Notes under the pieces: generated by a model
The model's database searches: none
What the model was told of the DNA's origin: nothing
What the model saw: only the letters and a program-made list of their open reading frames with translations
Program-made: the position numbers and the translations under genes
DNA from: Microthyrium microscopicum
Taxonomy: Eukaryota > Ascomycota > Dothideomycetes > Microthyriales > Microthyriaceae
NCBI GenBank assembly: GCA_010405405.1
Contig: MU004237.1
Coordinates: 538,014-602,013, forward strand
Direction of reading: 5' to 3'
DNA length: 64,000 nt
In this document: in pieces, positions 12,525 to 25,295 of the stretch
Numbering within the stretch: the first letter of the stretch is position 1
Layout: each line of letters begins with the position of its first letter

Positions 12525-12617
12525 CAGTCCGTTCACGCAGATCCCGACTGGTCCAAAGAAGCGTTGGAGAAGGTTTTCAAAGTACCCACCGCAGCCACCG
12601 ATTTGACCTTTGTGTAA
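12525..12617 (+). other. In-frame coding-like tail after the TAG of the upstream gene
   Basis: Thirty sense codons and a TAA follow the TAG at 12522-12524 without a frame change. The encoded tail (HADPDWSKEALEKVFKV and beyond) has charged, Trp-containing, helix-like composition unlike a UTR. It probably is the ancestral C-terminus of the membrane protein. The context TAG CAG TCC partly resembles the TAG-CAR-YYA read-through context known from plant viruses and yeast reporters, but the last base differs. Confidence 0.5.
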
Positions 12618-14260
12618 AGAAACCGCTGCACCTATACATACATACCTCCTGTACCCTTCTTCTGTAGTCCTTGGTAAATCAATCTAATTCTTAACCTCAT
12701 TTCCGATTTGTTGTATCGTGACTTGTAGACTCACATCAGTGCGATAGCTACCCGTGCATGGTCTCCGACAATTCTTCGGTCATGCCAGCTCTTCCAAGGC
12801 TTCCAAAGATCATGGAGTTGTCACATCCATTGGCTTCTTACCTGATGGCTCCGCAAGTCTACGGCATTCGTCTTCTTTTCCTTGTCTTATGATCAGCCAG
12901 TCTCTGACTGTGCTAAAGCCTTAGTTGGCCCTGTCGTGGCCGTAAGACGTGACCTCGACTGATACGACCATTGGCTGTTGGCGAGCAATCATGCGACTAT
13001 AATGATGAACGCCCTCATGTTGAGTGCAGTCATGTCGTCAGTGTTGCGCTCGTAATCCTGGACTAACAAGACTGTTGATTTTGCAGGATGCTTCAGCATT
13101 GTTTACGATGGTTTCGTGAGGAGTTTTACAACTCAGATGGCTCAAAGGCTCCTTCTCATGTCCAAGACGATAGTAGGCATCTTCAAGGTCGCGCTGTACT
13201 TGGCCGTACATCTGTGTATTCTCTCATGCGTATTCTTCATTGAGCACAATGTTTTTTGCACCTCAAACCACGCGCTCACCAATGGTGATGTGTGCGGCCA
13301 CAACTCCGAGACATCACATGTACAAAATATTGGGACGTACATGTGTTCTTTTACCCATTTTTGAGTTGTACGTTCAATGCTTAAACAGAGAATTTACAGA
13401 GCGAAATCGTCATGGCAAGTAGGTAGCACTGAGATCATGGTCGAAAAGCATCCCCGCGCCTCCCAGGAGAAATCCAAGTTTCCAGGACAGAAGCTTACAG
13501 CATATCATACAGGTAAAAGTTTTTCAAATGAAAGAAGAAGGATTGAAGTTGGACGAAAGTTGAGCTATCGACATACATAAGCGCCCGCCACGTGATGACG
13601 CGTGTGGAGTTGCTTTTTGTGGCGCGTAATTGACGCGTGCCTAACTTATGCCATGCTGAAAATAGCATTATGGATCATGGATTATTAGAACTTGTCTTGT
13701 TCAAGGACAAAGGTGGAATTCAGAGAGCGCATATTGGTTGATCTTCTCGTTGTTATACTGCTTTTTCACAGCTTGCGCATCTTTGACAGCGGGCTAGTTG
13801 TTTGATACTTCTACACAAGTAGCTTTGCCCCTTTTCCCCAAAAAGACATCGAGTACTTCGCCGCAACGCATTTAGACTTCTTTTTTCCATCAACCTCAGC
13901 TCAAGCGTGAAAAGCTTTCAGTCCTTGGCCGACTACTAAAAAGACTTCACCCCCAAAGTCACACTAAACTCCAGTATTAGCCTCTAAATTGCTGTGGTCA
14001 GTCCCTGCATAGTAAGCTCACCTTGGATTTTGCTCCATCTCACCAGCTAATGTGGGCGCAGTGGATGCTACATCAGCTCAACGAGCGAGACGTTTAAGAG
14101 ACTTTATAGAACGGGCTCGGCATCTGCCTAGAGTTACATTTTAAATCATTCGAGCAGGAGCGATTCTGATTGAGAACAACCAAACTCAAAATCAAAGATC
14201 TCGTTCTTCTTACCATAAGCATCGCCAATACCTTGAGCGGTATCAGTTTTGCTGGCCATC
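12618..14260. other. Intergenic, no gene recognised
   Basis: About 1.6 kb with only short, overlapping open frames (up to 82 codons). A small CACGTGATGACGCGTG palindrome-rich spot near 13591-13606 is a possible bHLH-type (CACGTG) site; nothing else stands out. Confidence 0.45.
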
Positions 14261-15242
14261 ATGAGCGCCTTGTGAGTATCGGGTTCTCTGACAACATACA
14301 AATAACTCTAATCATCGTGGCAGACCTCCTAGACTTGATCCGATAAATGCGGATTATTTGATCATTGGTTATGTCAACGCAAGCCATCACCAATACGCAA
14401 ATAAATCCATTCGACTTCAGTGCTACCGTCCTGGGTACACCGCAAAATATGGTCGAGGCGAGCTCAGTCTTCAAGGCCTAGATTCTCATCACTGGGTGCA
14501 CCAGGAAGTCGATTTCGAAAGAGATGTCAGCTGGTGCGCAGGCTGTCATCTTCCATCGCCAAATGTCACTAAGCGCATGCTACCAGCCGGCACAATCCTC
14601 GCCGCACGACAGCGTCGAGCACAGAAAATGAGAGCGGCCAGAATATGGTCAAGACTCACGAAAAAGGAAAACCACGTCGAACTTCCCAACAGCCCACACA
14701 CTTTCGAAGAGGAGCAAAAGTGGGAACAAGAGCAAAGAACAGATCCGGAGGCCAACAGATTCGCCCCTGGCCCTGTGAAGAAAGCGGAAGGCGGGGATGT
14801 AGACGACAGTACGCATAGTGTCATGAGCAACAACGACGACCATCCTAAGAAGACAGGCAGTGTACGGAAGAGAAAGAACTCGAACGCCAGCAGCGCCAGC
14901 ATAAAGAAGGCTCGTGCTCCGTCTACTCATCGCTCCATATATGATCTCGCCGCAGGCGAGCGTCAGGATCCCGGCGACCTCCGTCGTTCTCTGGCAGTCA
15001 GTCCGGTTACCGTCGAATCAGCACCGACGAAAGTAGTCGCATATAGACTGCCTCCATCACTTCTACAACAGTTCGATCACACCAGTGGGGCGCATAATCA
15101 TCCAATCCAACGTGCATCGGATGGGCGCGAGATACTCCCATATGATCGATTCGACATTGAGCTCCGGTATCCAAAGGGGACTTCGCCTGGCTCTCAGCTC
15201 GGCGGAATAGATCCATCACGGTGGTTTGCAGAGTTCAATTGA
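14261..15242 (+). CDS. Uncharacterised nuclear-like protein, 309 residues
   Basis: Two exons: an 11-nt first exon (14261-14271, ATG AGC GCC TT) spliced with GTGAGT...GGCAG to 14324-15242. The N-terminal half (PPRLDPINADYLIIGYVNASHHQYANKS) contains Cys/His residues (SWCAGCHLP) that might bind metal, then a basic stretch (RQRRAQKMRAARIWSRLTKKE). The middle is disordered and lysine/serine-rich (KKTGSVRKRKNSNASS, KKARAPS), like a nuclear localisation region. The end is aromatic and conserved-looking (YDRFDIELRYPKGTSPGSQLGG, SRWFAEFN). I recognise no family. The very short first exon rests on good splice signals and an in-frame ATG; an ATG-less start in the second exon would be the alternative, so the splice model is preferred. 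Confidence 0.6.
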
Positions 15243-16612
15243 GGCGGAACGCTGGCGTTTTATTGTTTACCTAGAGACGGTATTCTCAGAGAACAACAGG
15301 TTGTTAATTTTGTTATATAGATATTGGATACCCCCAAAAATAGGTAGTTATAATTCACCACATTCGGTCGATATATGTGCACTTCTCGCGGGCAAAGGAA
15401 GCTAATGCAGCATTTTGCCGTCGCTTGACTCCATATATAGACAACAAATTATCGGGGGAAATTTGTTGATAACCGCTTAACTGTCGAGTTTTCCGTCTTC
15501 AAACAACTGCATTCTTTATGTCATCGAAATTTGATGATGTTAGAATGCCAAAAGTCAAGGCATCTTCTACCAAGTTTGAAGGGAGTCCATAGTGCAGCCA
15601 TTGATCCTCATTTTCTGGCCAGGCGCGTTATGTCTAGGATTGAACAAGCCAGAGTCGCGCCGCGCTTTGGGGACAAATGAATATGTGTGGTCCTAAGAGT
15701 AAAGCATGATATAGAAGTCATCGATCGACTGCCACGCAAGAAGAAGAAACCCCTTCATCAAATTCGTCTTTTTATCTTATTTTTGTTTTGACTATAGACA
15801 TCCTCCTGTTGTTACTAGAATACTCTCAATCTTTATATCATAAATGTCCCGTTTTCAAAGAAGATAGAATCTATCTTATCATATAAAGCATTATGAACGA
15901 GTAATGTGTCAGTGAATGCGGTGCGAGAGCGAGTCTGCGATACGAACGCGAGCTTGTTCAAGGCCAGATCATTAGCCACGTCCAAGCGTCGTTTTGGTAT
16001 TTGCCCTGGACTCACATCTGATTCTAAGGTCATATATACTGTGAGGACAAACTACGTATCTTATCATATTTCAGCTTAGGCATCTAGGCAAATGATGGGC
16101 GGCTGTGAGGGCGTTTCACATCTAGAATATACTTTTGCCTGTTAGGATTAAACACATGAATCGATCTATGGCGAGTTGAAATGGTAGATACTAAGCATTC
16201 ACGTTAGGTATTCATGCTGAAGTAGTCCGGCTAGACACAGGTCTCGGTCCAAACCCTACGGCGTTTTGTTGCATACAACGGCCCTATAGTTAAAATATCT
16301 TTTCCGTGGGCCTAGAACAACTGAGCTCAACAAACGAATTGTAGACGACTTTTAATTTATTTATATGACCGTGAGTTGTACCTGAGTCGTCGCTTATGCG
16401 TCCAACTCCAGCCTTGACCGGGAAAGAGTACTTATTCTTCCAGGTTAACCGGAGCTTTGACAGATTTCGCTTCCTCCTTTAGAGGCGACGATGGCAAATA
16501 CTTACCTTCTTGGAATATCTTCGTAGGTCAAGATCGTTTTGGCACAGGACAAGCCATCAATCAAAATCCTCAGCTACCTAGATTTGGGCGATAATCACTG
16601 CCACCAGTATCT
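15243..16612. other. Intergenic, AT-richer than its neighbours
   Basis: About 1.4 kb with no gene recognised; open frames are at most 66 codons. It contains many TATA/TTAT runs and the promoter of the flavin oxidase gene at its right end. Confidence 0.45.
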
Positions 16613-18651
16613 ATGACAATGGCTAGCTTTCACGTTATATACCAAGCACTGGCCATTTGGACCCTGATCATCTCTCTATGTGGCGCCAAACCCACCACCG
16701 CAGCGTCAGAGACCTGCGATGAAATTGCCAAAGCCATAAACAACAACGTAGGATATCCAGGGGAGCCAGGTTACGACAAAGAAAACAGGGACTATTACAA
16801 CAGCGGACTGTCAGCATTAGGACCAGCTTGTATCGCCTTTCCAACTTCTGCCGAAGATGTCTCCAGTATTGTCAAGATTCTTGGGAAGCGAGAAGGTGTT
16901 CCATTTGCCGTCAAGAGTGGTGGACACTCGCCAAATCCTGGTCATTCCAGCGTGAGTGGTGGCGTTTTAATTGCCCTCAGAGAAATCAAAGGAACCAAAT
17001 TCGATAAGGCTAAATCTATTGCTTATGTCAAACCTGGTGGCCATTGGTGGGATGTTATGAAAGCACTTAACGGGACAGGTCAAATGATTGTTGGTGGTCG
17101 CTTGGGAGTTGTTGGTATTGGTGGGTACCTTCTACAAGGCGGAGTGTCTTTCTTGAGCGGACAGTATGGATTGGCAGCGGATGTAGGTGGCTTAGTTGGA
17201 CAGTCTTCGTAACGGCTTGCTAATACGGCCCAGAATATTGTCGAGTATGAGACAGTTCTTGCCAACGGATCAATTGTCAATATCAATCAAGAACGACACA
17301 AAGATCTTATGACAGCAATGCGAGGAAGCGGATCACAATTTGGTAACGAAACACCTCAGTCATGAACAATAATTTAGACTACCTAGGAAACTGATTAGTT
17401 TTGCAGGAATCGTGACAAAATTTGCGCTCAAAACTTATCCTGTATCCAAATACTGGGTGGGACTACGAACTTACAATTGTACGCGCGAACAATACCTTGA
17501 GGCTTTGCAGGATTTTATGGCCAATCTTGCAAATCACCCAAAAGCATCGACACTTCTCCCTGGTGGCTCTCCGGGTTTGGGCAATAACGCACTTCTGGGT
17601 AGCATCTTTAAAGGTCTTGGAAGTTTGAGCTCATTGGCAGAAACTTTTGGCAGCAAGCCTAAAGATGTACCCAAAGTCCAACGAGATTCTACTAAGAGTC
17701 AGGATATGATGGCGATAGAAAGCATAATGGGCACATTCTTCGGCACTCATCTGTTCGACTATGAAAAGGCTGGCGCTCAAAACTATATGGACCGTAGCGC
17801 TGCAAACTCCACACCATCCCTTTTCCCTGTTCCACTGCTCTATGACGGTTGCAAGCCACCATCCGACGCTTTCGGAAAGAAATTCGCACAGCTTCCGATG
17901 ATATCAGAAGTTGGCAGTATAGTTGACTATGCGACAACTGTTAGTGCACCAAGTCATTAATTGAAAGTCCCGCTAACATCTATTCAGATTTCTGTGTCTA
18001 ATCAGATATTCGAATACTTCTCGACTCCTACTTCATTCAGAGTATGATCCGCTTCCACCTCCAAGTGCAAGCTAACTTGATATGACAGACATTCACCTTG
18101 CCCATAATACCTCACAGACCATATTTCATTGGTGAAGTGGAAGACCTCTTCTATAATGTCTCCATGTCCTGGCTCCCCAAGCTCAAGAGCATAGGATCGC
18201 TGGGCTTGGTTTATCAACCATTCCCACATTCTTTCGGAAAACACGCCGAAGCAAGCGGAGGTAATGCAATGGGACTCAAAGGGAGTGATCATGATCGTTT
18301 TGTACTCGAAATTCCAGGAGTCTACATTAGCAGCGCTGATGCGCCAACAATGCAAGCCTGGGGTAAAGATTTCACAGATCGTTTAGCAGCGCTCGTGAAA
18401 GACATCACTGTAAGGATTATATTTCACACTTGTATGACGCATTACCTGACGTTTCCCAGGTGAAATCGAAAGCCGAGGGCAAAATTGTTGGAGAATACAA
18501 TCCGCTGTTTATGAACGATGCCGGTACGGATCAAGAAGTTATTGGAAGCTATCGTGACTCTCAAAAGTTCGCTGCGCTTCAAAAAGAAGTTGATCCTTCT
18601 GGCCTCTTCGCGAAGAGAGCAGGCGGTTACAAGTTTGCAACTTTAGTTTAG
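16613..18651 (+). CDS. Secreted BBE-type FAD-linked oxidoreductase
   Basis: Six exons: 16613-17182, 17234-17342, 17407-17939, 17988-18041, 18089-18409, 18460-18651, giving 592 residues. A signal peptide (MASFHVIYQALAIWTLIISL) starts the protein. The PCMH-type FAD domain is clear: CIAFPTSAEDVSSIV, then FAVKSGGHSPNPGHS with the histidine (about 105) that carries FAD 8-alpha covalently in this family, and IVGGRLGVVGIGGYLLQGG. The berberine-bridge C-terminal domain ends with VDPSGLFAKRAGGYKF. The Cys of bicovalent members is absent (GGVSFLSGQYGLAAD), so attachment is probably through His only. An apparent stop in the uninterrupted frame near 17210 lies inside a 51-nt intron (GTAGGT...CCCAG) and is not a defect. 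Members oxidise sugars, alkaloids or polyketide intermediates with oxygen; the substrate is unknown. It converges on the P450, 245 bases away. Confidence 0.9.
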
Positions 18652-18896
18652 CAAAGATAGAGTATAGATTATACAAATAATGCATTAGACTCATTTTTAT
18701 TACCGACCGTTTGTCCATTTGTTATCATATTCAGAAGCAATTTTCAAGACTATGAGAATCATTATTCAGAGCGTCGTAATCATGGCATAAGCCGGAATTG
18801 TCATTCTCTCCAAGAATGTTGGAGCTATCATAAAAGGGGCATATACTGACATAACGACATTGACCTTCGAAGCCTAAATCCAGAGTCTCAATCCCA

Positions 18897-20747
18897 TCAA
18901 AAGTTAATCTCTGGCGTACGCGACTTGTACAGTATTTCCGCATTCTGATCCAGAACTCTTTCATTGGACTCGGGAAGTGGATTTGCTGGTCGGCCATCGA
19001 TAAATTTCCAGTCGAACTTCATCAACAAGTGTGCAAAAATAAGTTTGATCTCGTTACTCGCAAAGAACCGTCCTGGACAAGAATGCTGGCCATGGCCAAA
19101 ACCAGCGTGTTCAGAGCTTGTAGTCACAAATTGGTATTTGTTGGCATTCCCAGGCTGGTTTCGGAGGTTGAGGAATCTCCGTCCATCGAATTGGTCTGCT
19201 TGTGGATAATATTCTTCAGACTGCATATGCAAGCTTGGGAAGAATACCCGTGTTCGCTTGGGGATGACTGTGCCGTCTTCAAGCGTTACAGCGTTCTTAG
19301 CATATCGAGTGATGAAGACTGAATTTGGCTGTTAGCTTTAATTCAAGCAGCGCGCATAAGAAACTTACGATTGCTGAGCACATTGAGTCTTTGGCTTTCT
19401 TTCATCACGCTGTCCATCAGTTTCAACTTGTACAAGGTCGTCTTTTGCCAGCTGCCATCTTCGGTATAAGCGTCAATGATCTCTTGTCGCAGTTCTGGAA
19501 TCAGTTCTGAGTGTTCTATAACATCATACATGAGGTGTCCTAATGTATTTGAGGTTGTGTGAATGGCAGCAAAGGTCAGAGAGAGCTGAGCACCAACATA
19601 GTCGTAATTAGGATCGCTTTTAACCACATCATCCAGCCAGTCTATCGTGTCCAATTGCTTGGGTATCTTCTCTCCTTTGGCCAATGCCGCTGCACGATTT
19701 GCTCTGCGTTTGTCAACTTCTGGCTGGATGATCCTTCTCGCTAGATTGTTGGTTCTTTCGAGGCGTTTGACTGGAGGTAAAAACGGATATACAATGGGTC
19801 GCAGTATAGAAGGGGTAAATCGCATGGCGTAAGATGCAATCATGGTGTCGATCGTAAAGTCTTTGCCGACTCTTATCCATTCGGCGTCTCGGCATAGAGG
19901 CGCACCCAGGAAAATTCTGGAAGAGACTTGAGAAATAAGTGAAGTGAGCTCATCAACGAATTTGGTTCGGGTCCAATCTGCAAACGTTGTCAGCCAATTT
20001 TCTCGCAATAATTCAGGGTATTGACCTTTTGTAGCCGGCCAACGCTCAGGAATGGCAATATTATTTTCTTCATTAACCTAGACCGTAATAAGAAGTGAAA
20101 TCTTAACACAAGGCAGGACACTATACCGGTTCCGTTATCAATGCTTAAAGAAATTAGCAGGCGTTTTCCAAGACATCAGGTTGGATGATCTTACCAAGAC
20201 TAGGAGTGAGCTTCTTGTTGATCATAGTCTGAAGACTGTTTGATGTAGCCGATACTCTCATGGGTTTGAACGCAGGATAGCTTGGGAAAAAGTCCTAGAG
20301 TTCGCTGTGAGCTATCGTCCAGAGTGTATTATTTTTTTGAGATTACCTGTAACGCTGCACCGGTCATATCAAGATCAGGATTGTTCCGGATTTGATCGAA
20401 TTGCTCAATTGGAAGAACAAGTGCCGGGCCAGAGTGATATGGAATTTGAAATGGCTTGTTTTTGAACTTGAATTGTTAGATGTGCTCGAAACGATTACTA
20501 AATGACATACTTGCTTAAAAGCAGCTTCCACAGCACTACGTCCTCGGATGGCAAAGGTCATCTTCGACTTGAAGTTGAACAGGTCAACCTTTTCTTGGCC
20601 AATGATAGGAAATCCTCCCGCAACGGGAGTGGACTCCTTCCATAGGGTAAAAATGGCATGAGCAAGAAGCAATGCAAAAATACCAAACCCTGTGAGAAGG
20701 ACAGTTTGTAGGGTGATACCAGGAAGGATATCTGCCTTGAGCAGCAT
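18897..20747 (-). CDS. Cytochrome P450, fungal ent-kaurene-oxidase-like group
   Basis: Six exons on the minus strand: 20747-20511, 20466-20347, 20294-20195, 20143-20127, 20077-19369 and 19318-18897, giving 534 residues. There is an N-terminal membrane anchor (LPGITLQTVLLTGFGIFALLLAH), a Pro hinge, the I-helix motif FAAIHTTSNTL, the K-helix ExxR (KESQR), FDGRRF, and the haem loop FGHGQHSCPGRFFA whose Cys (about 475) ligates iron. The AIHTTS I-helix and GHGQHSCPGRFFA loop resemble the fungal CYP503/ent-kaurene oxidase and related groups that hydroxylate terpenoids or other lipids; the exact family is an inference. Exon 4 is only 17 nt, yet the frame requires it. A longer start at 20801 adds 18 residues (MNNSTIQVHH); the TATA element 40 bases before it favours 20747. 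It is convergent with the flavin oxidase and may share its pathway. Confidence 0.9.
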
Positions 20748-20842
20748 GATGGAAGTAGATATGGTAGTTTTGTGATGCACTTGAATAGTTGAATTGTTCA
20801 AATAGCCGGGTGCGACCCAACATCAATGGCTAATGGCTATCT

Positions 20843-20848
20843 TATATA
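20843..20848 (-). promoter_or_regulatory. TATA box of the P450 gene
   Basis: CTATATAAG on the minus strand lies about 95 bases upstream of the chosen P450 start codon. If transcription starts about 30 bases downstream of it, the alternative ATG at 20801 would have a leader of only ~10 bases, which supports the 20747 start. Confidence 0.45.
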
Positions 20849-23800
20849 GAAATTACATCAAACGTCCCCGCTTCCCAGTGGAATGGTAGAGCCAAGTTTT
20901 AGGTCTCAATTGGCATCGAATTAAGAACTACTTTGCCCTCGAGGATCGTCCCGGTGCCGTTTGCTTGAGCATATTATCCGTCCCGAGTGGTCGTGTACAA
21001 ACTCTTCCGGATGTAATGTGGTTGTGAGCCGGATTGAGCAAGCAGTGAGAAAATGAGAGAATTGGTCGGCAAGGTCAATATCCGGGGCCGAGAGACCATA
21101 ACTTGGGGTTGGGAACACAAGAACTTGAAAAGAGCATCATTCATGTAGATCCTCCACCTGATGAACCTGGGAAAGACTTCGAATATGTACACTTCTCCCG
21201 GGTAAACATCATTGCCAATCTTGCCAATAAGTGCGGTTACAGGACGTCGGGGCAAAGTTTAAATCCCGCTAATAATGCAAGACCTCGTTAATCTCTTGTG
21301 CTCATGATAATTGTCTCATTCTGCTTCTGACATACCTGTGATATTGTAGTTTAGAACACTCAAAAGAACTGCTCTCGGCTCTCGGATTGCTTTGATTATT
21401 TACGCGAATGCGAAAATGTTGACACTAAAGTACAACTACACGACGGTTTGAAACATCCCATTCCCGATCATGGTAAGAAAAACATTTGTGAGCCCTCCAA
21501 GATCTGCCATGATGATACTTCACGGGGTAAACAATCAATTCTATTGGAACAGATCTCGTTGAAGTCAATATGTTCTTGATAGGAAGTAGGATCCCAAAGT
21601 TACCGATTAGCAAGTATAAAGTGGCATAGAGACGGCTGATAGATCTTATAGACAAGGTTTACAATTCCAAGCAGAAATCGTTACCGGTAGTTAGATTCAT
21701 TTGATGGAAATCAGTGTTTAGAATTATCAATCATTCGGCCTTGGAGTTTTGTAAGATACCACCATAATCTGGTCGAGTAAATAGCAATGTTGGATACGTA
21801 CTGTTTACATCCTAGTTCAAATTGTTACCAGAACCTGGCTTAGATTCTAGTGATAAGCCCACATGTTTATTCCAAATCCACGTTAGGAGATTAATATCAG
21901 CTGCTTGAGCCTATGGCGCAAATGCACGAGATTCAATGGAATTTCGAGAAAGATTATTCCTGAATATTCAGGTCAGCCAGGATCTTAGAAAATGATCCGA
22001 TCTTATGGCGAATCGTATAATTTCCGATCCGTTGTTTTCCAGTCCTATTCCGAGATCATTGGCTGTTATTGAGTTTGTTGATTGAAGTCTCAGCCACCAG
22101 GTGTGCTAACCTGGAGCGATGGATTCGAGAATCACACTGATGAAACGTGAGGCGGGAGTAGCACAATTTCTTGGGAGACGTGGAACTGGAATTATCTTAA
22201 AATTTAGTGCGATAAGAGTAGGATTAGTCAGATGGCTATTGCTCAAATGACAATCGAAGTGCAAGACTGTATATGTGCATCTTATGAATTGTAAGAGAAG
22301 ATCAAACGATCAAGACTTGCGAGATGCTCATGGAAAAATAAACTTCAAAGGTCTCTGCGTTGGTATTCAAACTTGAACTCTCACAACAACAACAACTTAG
22401 CTCCACGAGATAGGTATACAATTGAGCTGTTTCGATTCCCGACTATAAGGTTGCTGATCGTCGGCACTAACTAATCGGAGCTTTTCTTGGTGGGCTAGAA
22501 AACCGAAAGATCGTGTCCAATCTGCTCAACCCACTCCATAACTCCCCCAATCTGCACTACTCCGTGATGATGCGGCAAAATACGCCTCATAAGTCCATTG
22601 AGACCGCGAGGCCAGTCAAGCTTGGAACGATGTTATGGAGATCAAATCGTCGCCTCAAGCAAAAGCAACTAAGACATAATATACGTGATAGTATCGATTG
22701 AATTGGAGCAATTTTTTGACTGGAGACATCAACTCGGAGCTGCTGATATAAGACAGCACAAGTATGTATGCAACGTTATTGCTGACAAGTACACCGAGCA
22801 TAGCAAGTAGTTGATCGTTTGAGATGTCAAAAAGATGTTGCTTTTTTCTTTTCCACGCGGCTGAAAGGATCAACGATGCAGGAACTTCCAGGAAGACCCC
22901 TCAACTACAAAAACAAATCAGGGAAAATAGCTGTTGGAACTCAGGGGTAGAAAGGAACCCTTTAGTTTCCGCGCCGCGCTCCCGTACGGAGAAGCCATAA
23001 ATTTACCGTCTTTACCACATGCCCACACTAAAATCCATGAAATGTTGGGGAAAGCCTGCCGCAATCCTGGTCCAGACGATGAGTGGGTTGAAGAGGATTC
23101 AGCCTGTCATACCGCGATGCGGCATATCGATAACCATTGTTATGCACGTCTTTCCCTGAGTTTGAAAACGGAACAGCCTTTGACACAGAAGAAATACAAA
23201 TCGGGGGCATACCAATTCTGGAAGGCAAACAACTGTAACTCGGCTGTAACTTGTTTTTATACATGTCTTTTGAAGCGACGTTCGGCAATTGGTGAACAAG
23301 GAATATTGAACCAGGACACCCAGCAATAACGTTGGGCCGTTGAGGTTTTCATGTTTCTCCTTACAGGGAGGTTTTAACGAGATAAGGGGAGGAAACGAGA
23401 TGACATGCTTTAAAGCCAGAGGTATGATTTCCAATTGATCATGTCTATGACATTGCTCTGGTCAATAATCAAGTACACTCAAAGTTATCACACTAATTGA
23501 TGGTGTGAAGTTGTCTGGGACCGAAGTCATCCAGGTACCGCTATAACGAGTGCTTGACAAATTGCTTTAGCATCCTCTCCCTTTCTAGCAAGAAGGGAGG
23601 GTATGCATATGTTTTTGATGCATGAAGGCGGGGAAAGATGCACAAATGCCACGTTCAATCCCATGAGCGACAAACTCCCTTGCTGAAGGAGTTGTTTTTC
23701 TGGCCTGAGCCGTTTACCAGGTCCTTGATCAACTGCGCTGGACGGGGGTTTTGGGGTGGACACTGGAGTGAGGCCAGGCCCTTGTTACCATGTGTCGCTC

Positions 23801-25295
23801 AGCTATAAAAAGTATTGGTAAACGAGTAAGGTTAATTTCCGTACTTCTCCGCGTTCAAAGCATCGAATGCGCAATACATTCGATATATCATCTGCATCAT
23901 CTTCACTAGTTGTTGGCATATCGATGAAGACTAGAGTTTGTGTAGTCAGACATGGGCAAGCGACAGACTGATGAATACAGCCTAAATCGGGGATGCTATC
24001 GCGTTCCTAGAATTTTAGCATCTGCATCGGCTCCTTCAGCCGGGGCCTGCATGATGCACTCCCTGCTTGATGCGTGAAGCATGCAACTGTGACTAGCTTT
24101 CAAGGTTCCTGCGCCAGATCAAAAGTCGGAATACTGCTTGTTCGTTTTCTTTCAAGTTTCGTTTTGCAAGAATCATCTTTCTCAAGCTTCCAGCAAGATC
24201 CAAGGAACAACGATTTGCGAGCATCCAGACTCCAGGATTGATAGGTCATAGCAGTGTGACAGCTGCGAACGGACTGCTGAACGACGCGAGTGCTGTGGGC
24301 AAATTGGGGTCACTGTGAGCGGTCACCAAATGAGCGAAAGAGGACCAGTCGTTTTACCAATTGGGCGAGGCGTGGTATCGAATTTAGCCCATCAATCCTC
24401 CTTAAGCCAAAGTGCAGCCACTGTGAGTGTGCGATTGCCTGGTTGGTTTTTCTACTGAGTACTCTGGATTTCTGGAAGACTAGGCACAAATATTATAGCC
24501 TATCAATGATTTTTCCCGAGTTGATTTCTGCGTCTGCCGTGCTCAATGGCTCCATGTACTGGATATGAAAAACGAGGAGGTTGGATAGGATAAAATGTCG
24601 AGTCGAGAAAAGTAAGACAAATGATATGATATCCAAAGCTTCACGGCACTCTGGGATGTTGAGCCGTTGAGCAACTTGTGCTAGGAAAGTGACAACCAAC
24701 GGATTCCCCGTGACGATCAATCTGTCAGGGACGGTCAGGGACTGCACAGAAAGATTGAAGCCTCTTTTTTGAATTTTCACCAGGATCTGAGCTCGCCTGG
24801 GCCGTCGGGCGCTCATGGCTGTAAGCCACAACCGCCTTGGTCTCCGCAGGTTGGTCCACTCCGTGCCACCTGCAGAGCTCGGGAAAATAGTCTTGCGTTC
24901 CCTTCATTGATATCGCCCAAAACGTACCTTGTAGGGGCCGCCTAGTCTTCCTATCTTCTGCTCCTTTCCTTCTGGTCTTCCTTTCGGAGCTTTACTTCTC
25001 TGCTGTGTTCCTTCCTCAACATCTCACTCTTTCAATCTTTGAAGTTTGGTGACACCGGATTGTCGACTTCAATCTTTTCTCAGGGTCGCTCACAGTTCTG
25101 ATAGTTCAGCTAGAGCTTCATTTGGTTCCACTAACAAGGCCCTGTCACTTCAATCTCTCACCTGCTACGGCGGTGTTAGTCTTTAATTTCTAACCCATAT
25201 CCTTACCAGCGTATATCACCACCAGGATATAGCTTTTGGTACATTGCTCGGCATCCTTTGATCTTATAATACTTCCACCAGCTTTTATAATCACA
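20849..25295. other. Gene-poor region, 4.4 kb
   Basis: No gene is supported. Open frames of 60-130 codons occur on both strands (the longest at 22934-23329, plus) but lack motifs and splice structure, and overlap in competing phases. A minus-strand stretch at about 20960-21255 has some protein-like pieces (GKIGNDVYPGEVYIFEVFPRF, YGLSAPDIDLADQFSHFL) and could be a gene remnant. The last ~350 bases (about 24940-25295) are CT-rich and are the promoter/leader of the DENN gene. No terminal repeats or transposase were found. Confidence 0.4.

Noticed and set aside
17160-17233. Apparent frame-breaking stop in the BBE oxidase
   Set aside because: It falls inside a 51-nt GT-AG intron; the spliced reading joins GLAAD to NIVEYETV as in the family.
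22934-23434. 131-codon plus and 111-codon minus frames
   Set aside because: They overlap in opposite directions, have no motifs and no splice partners.
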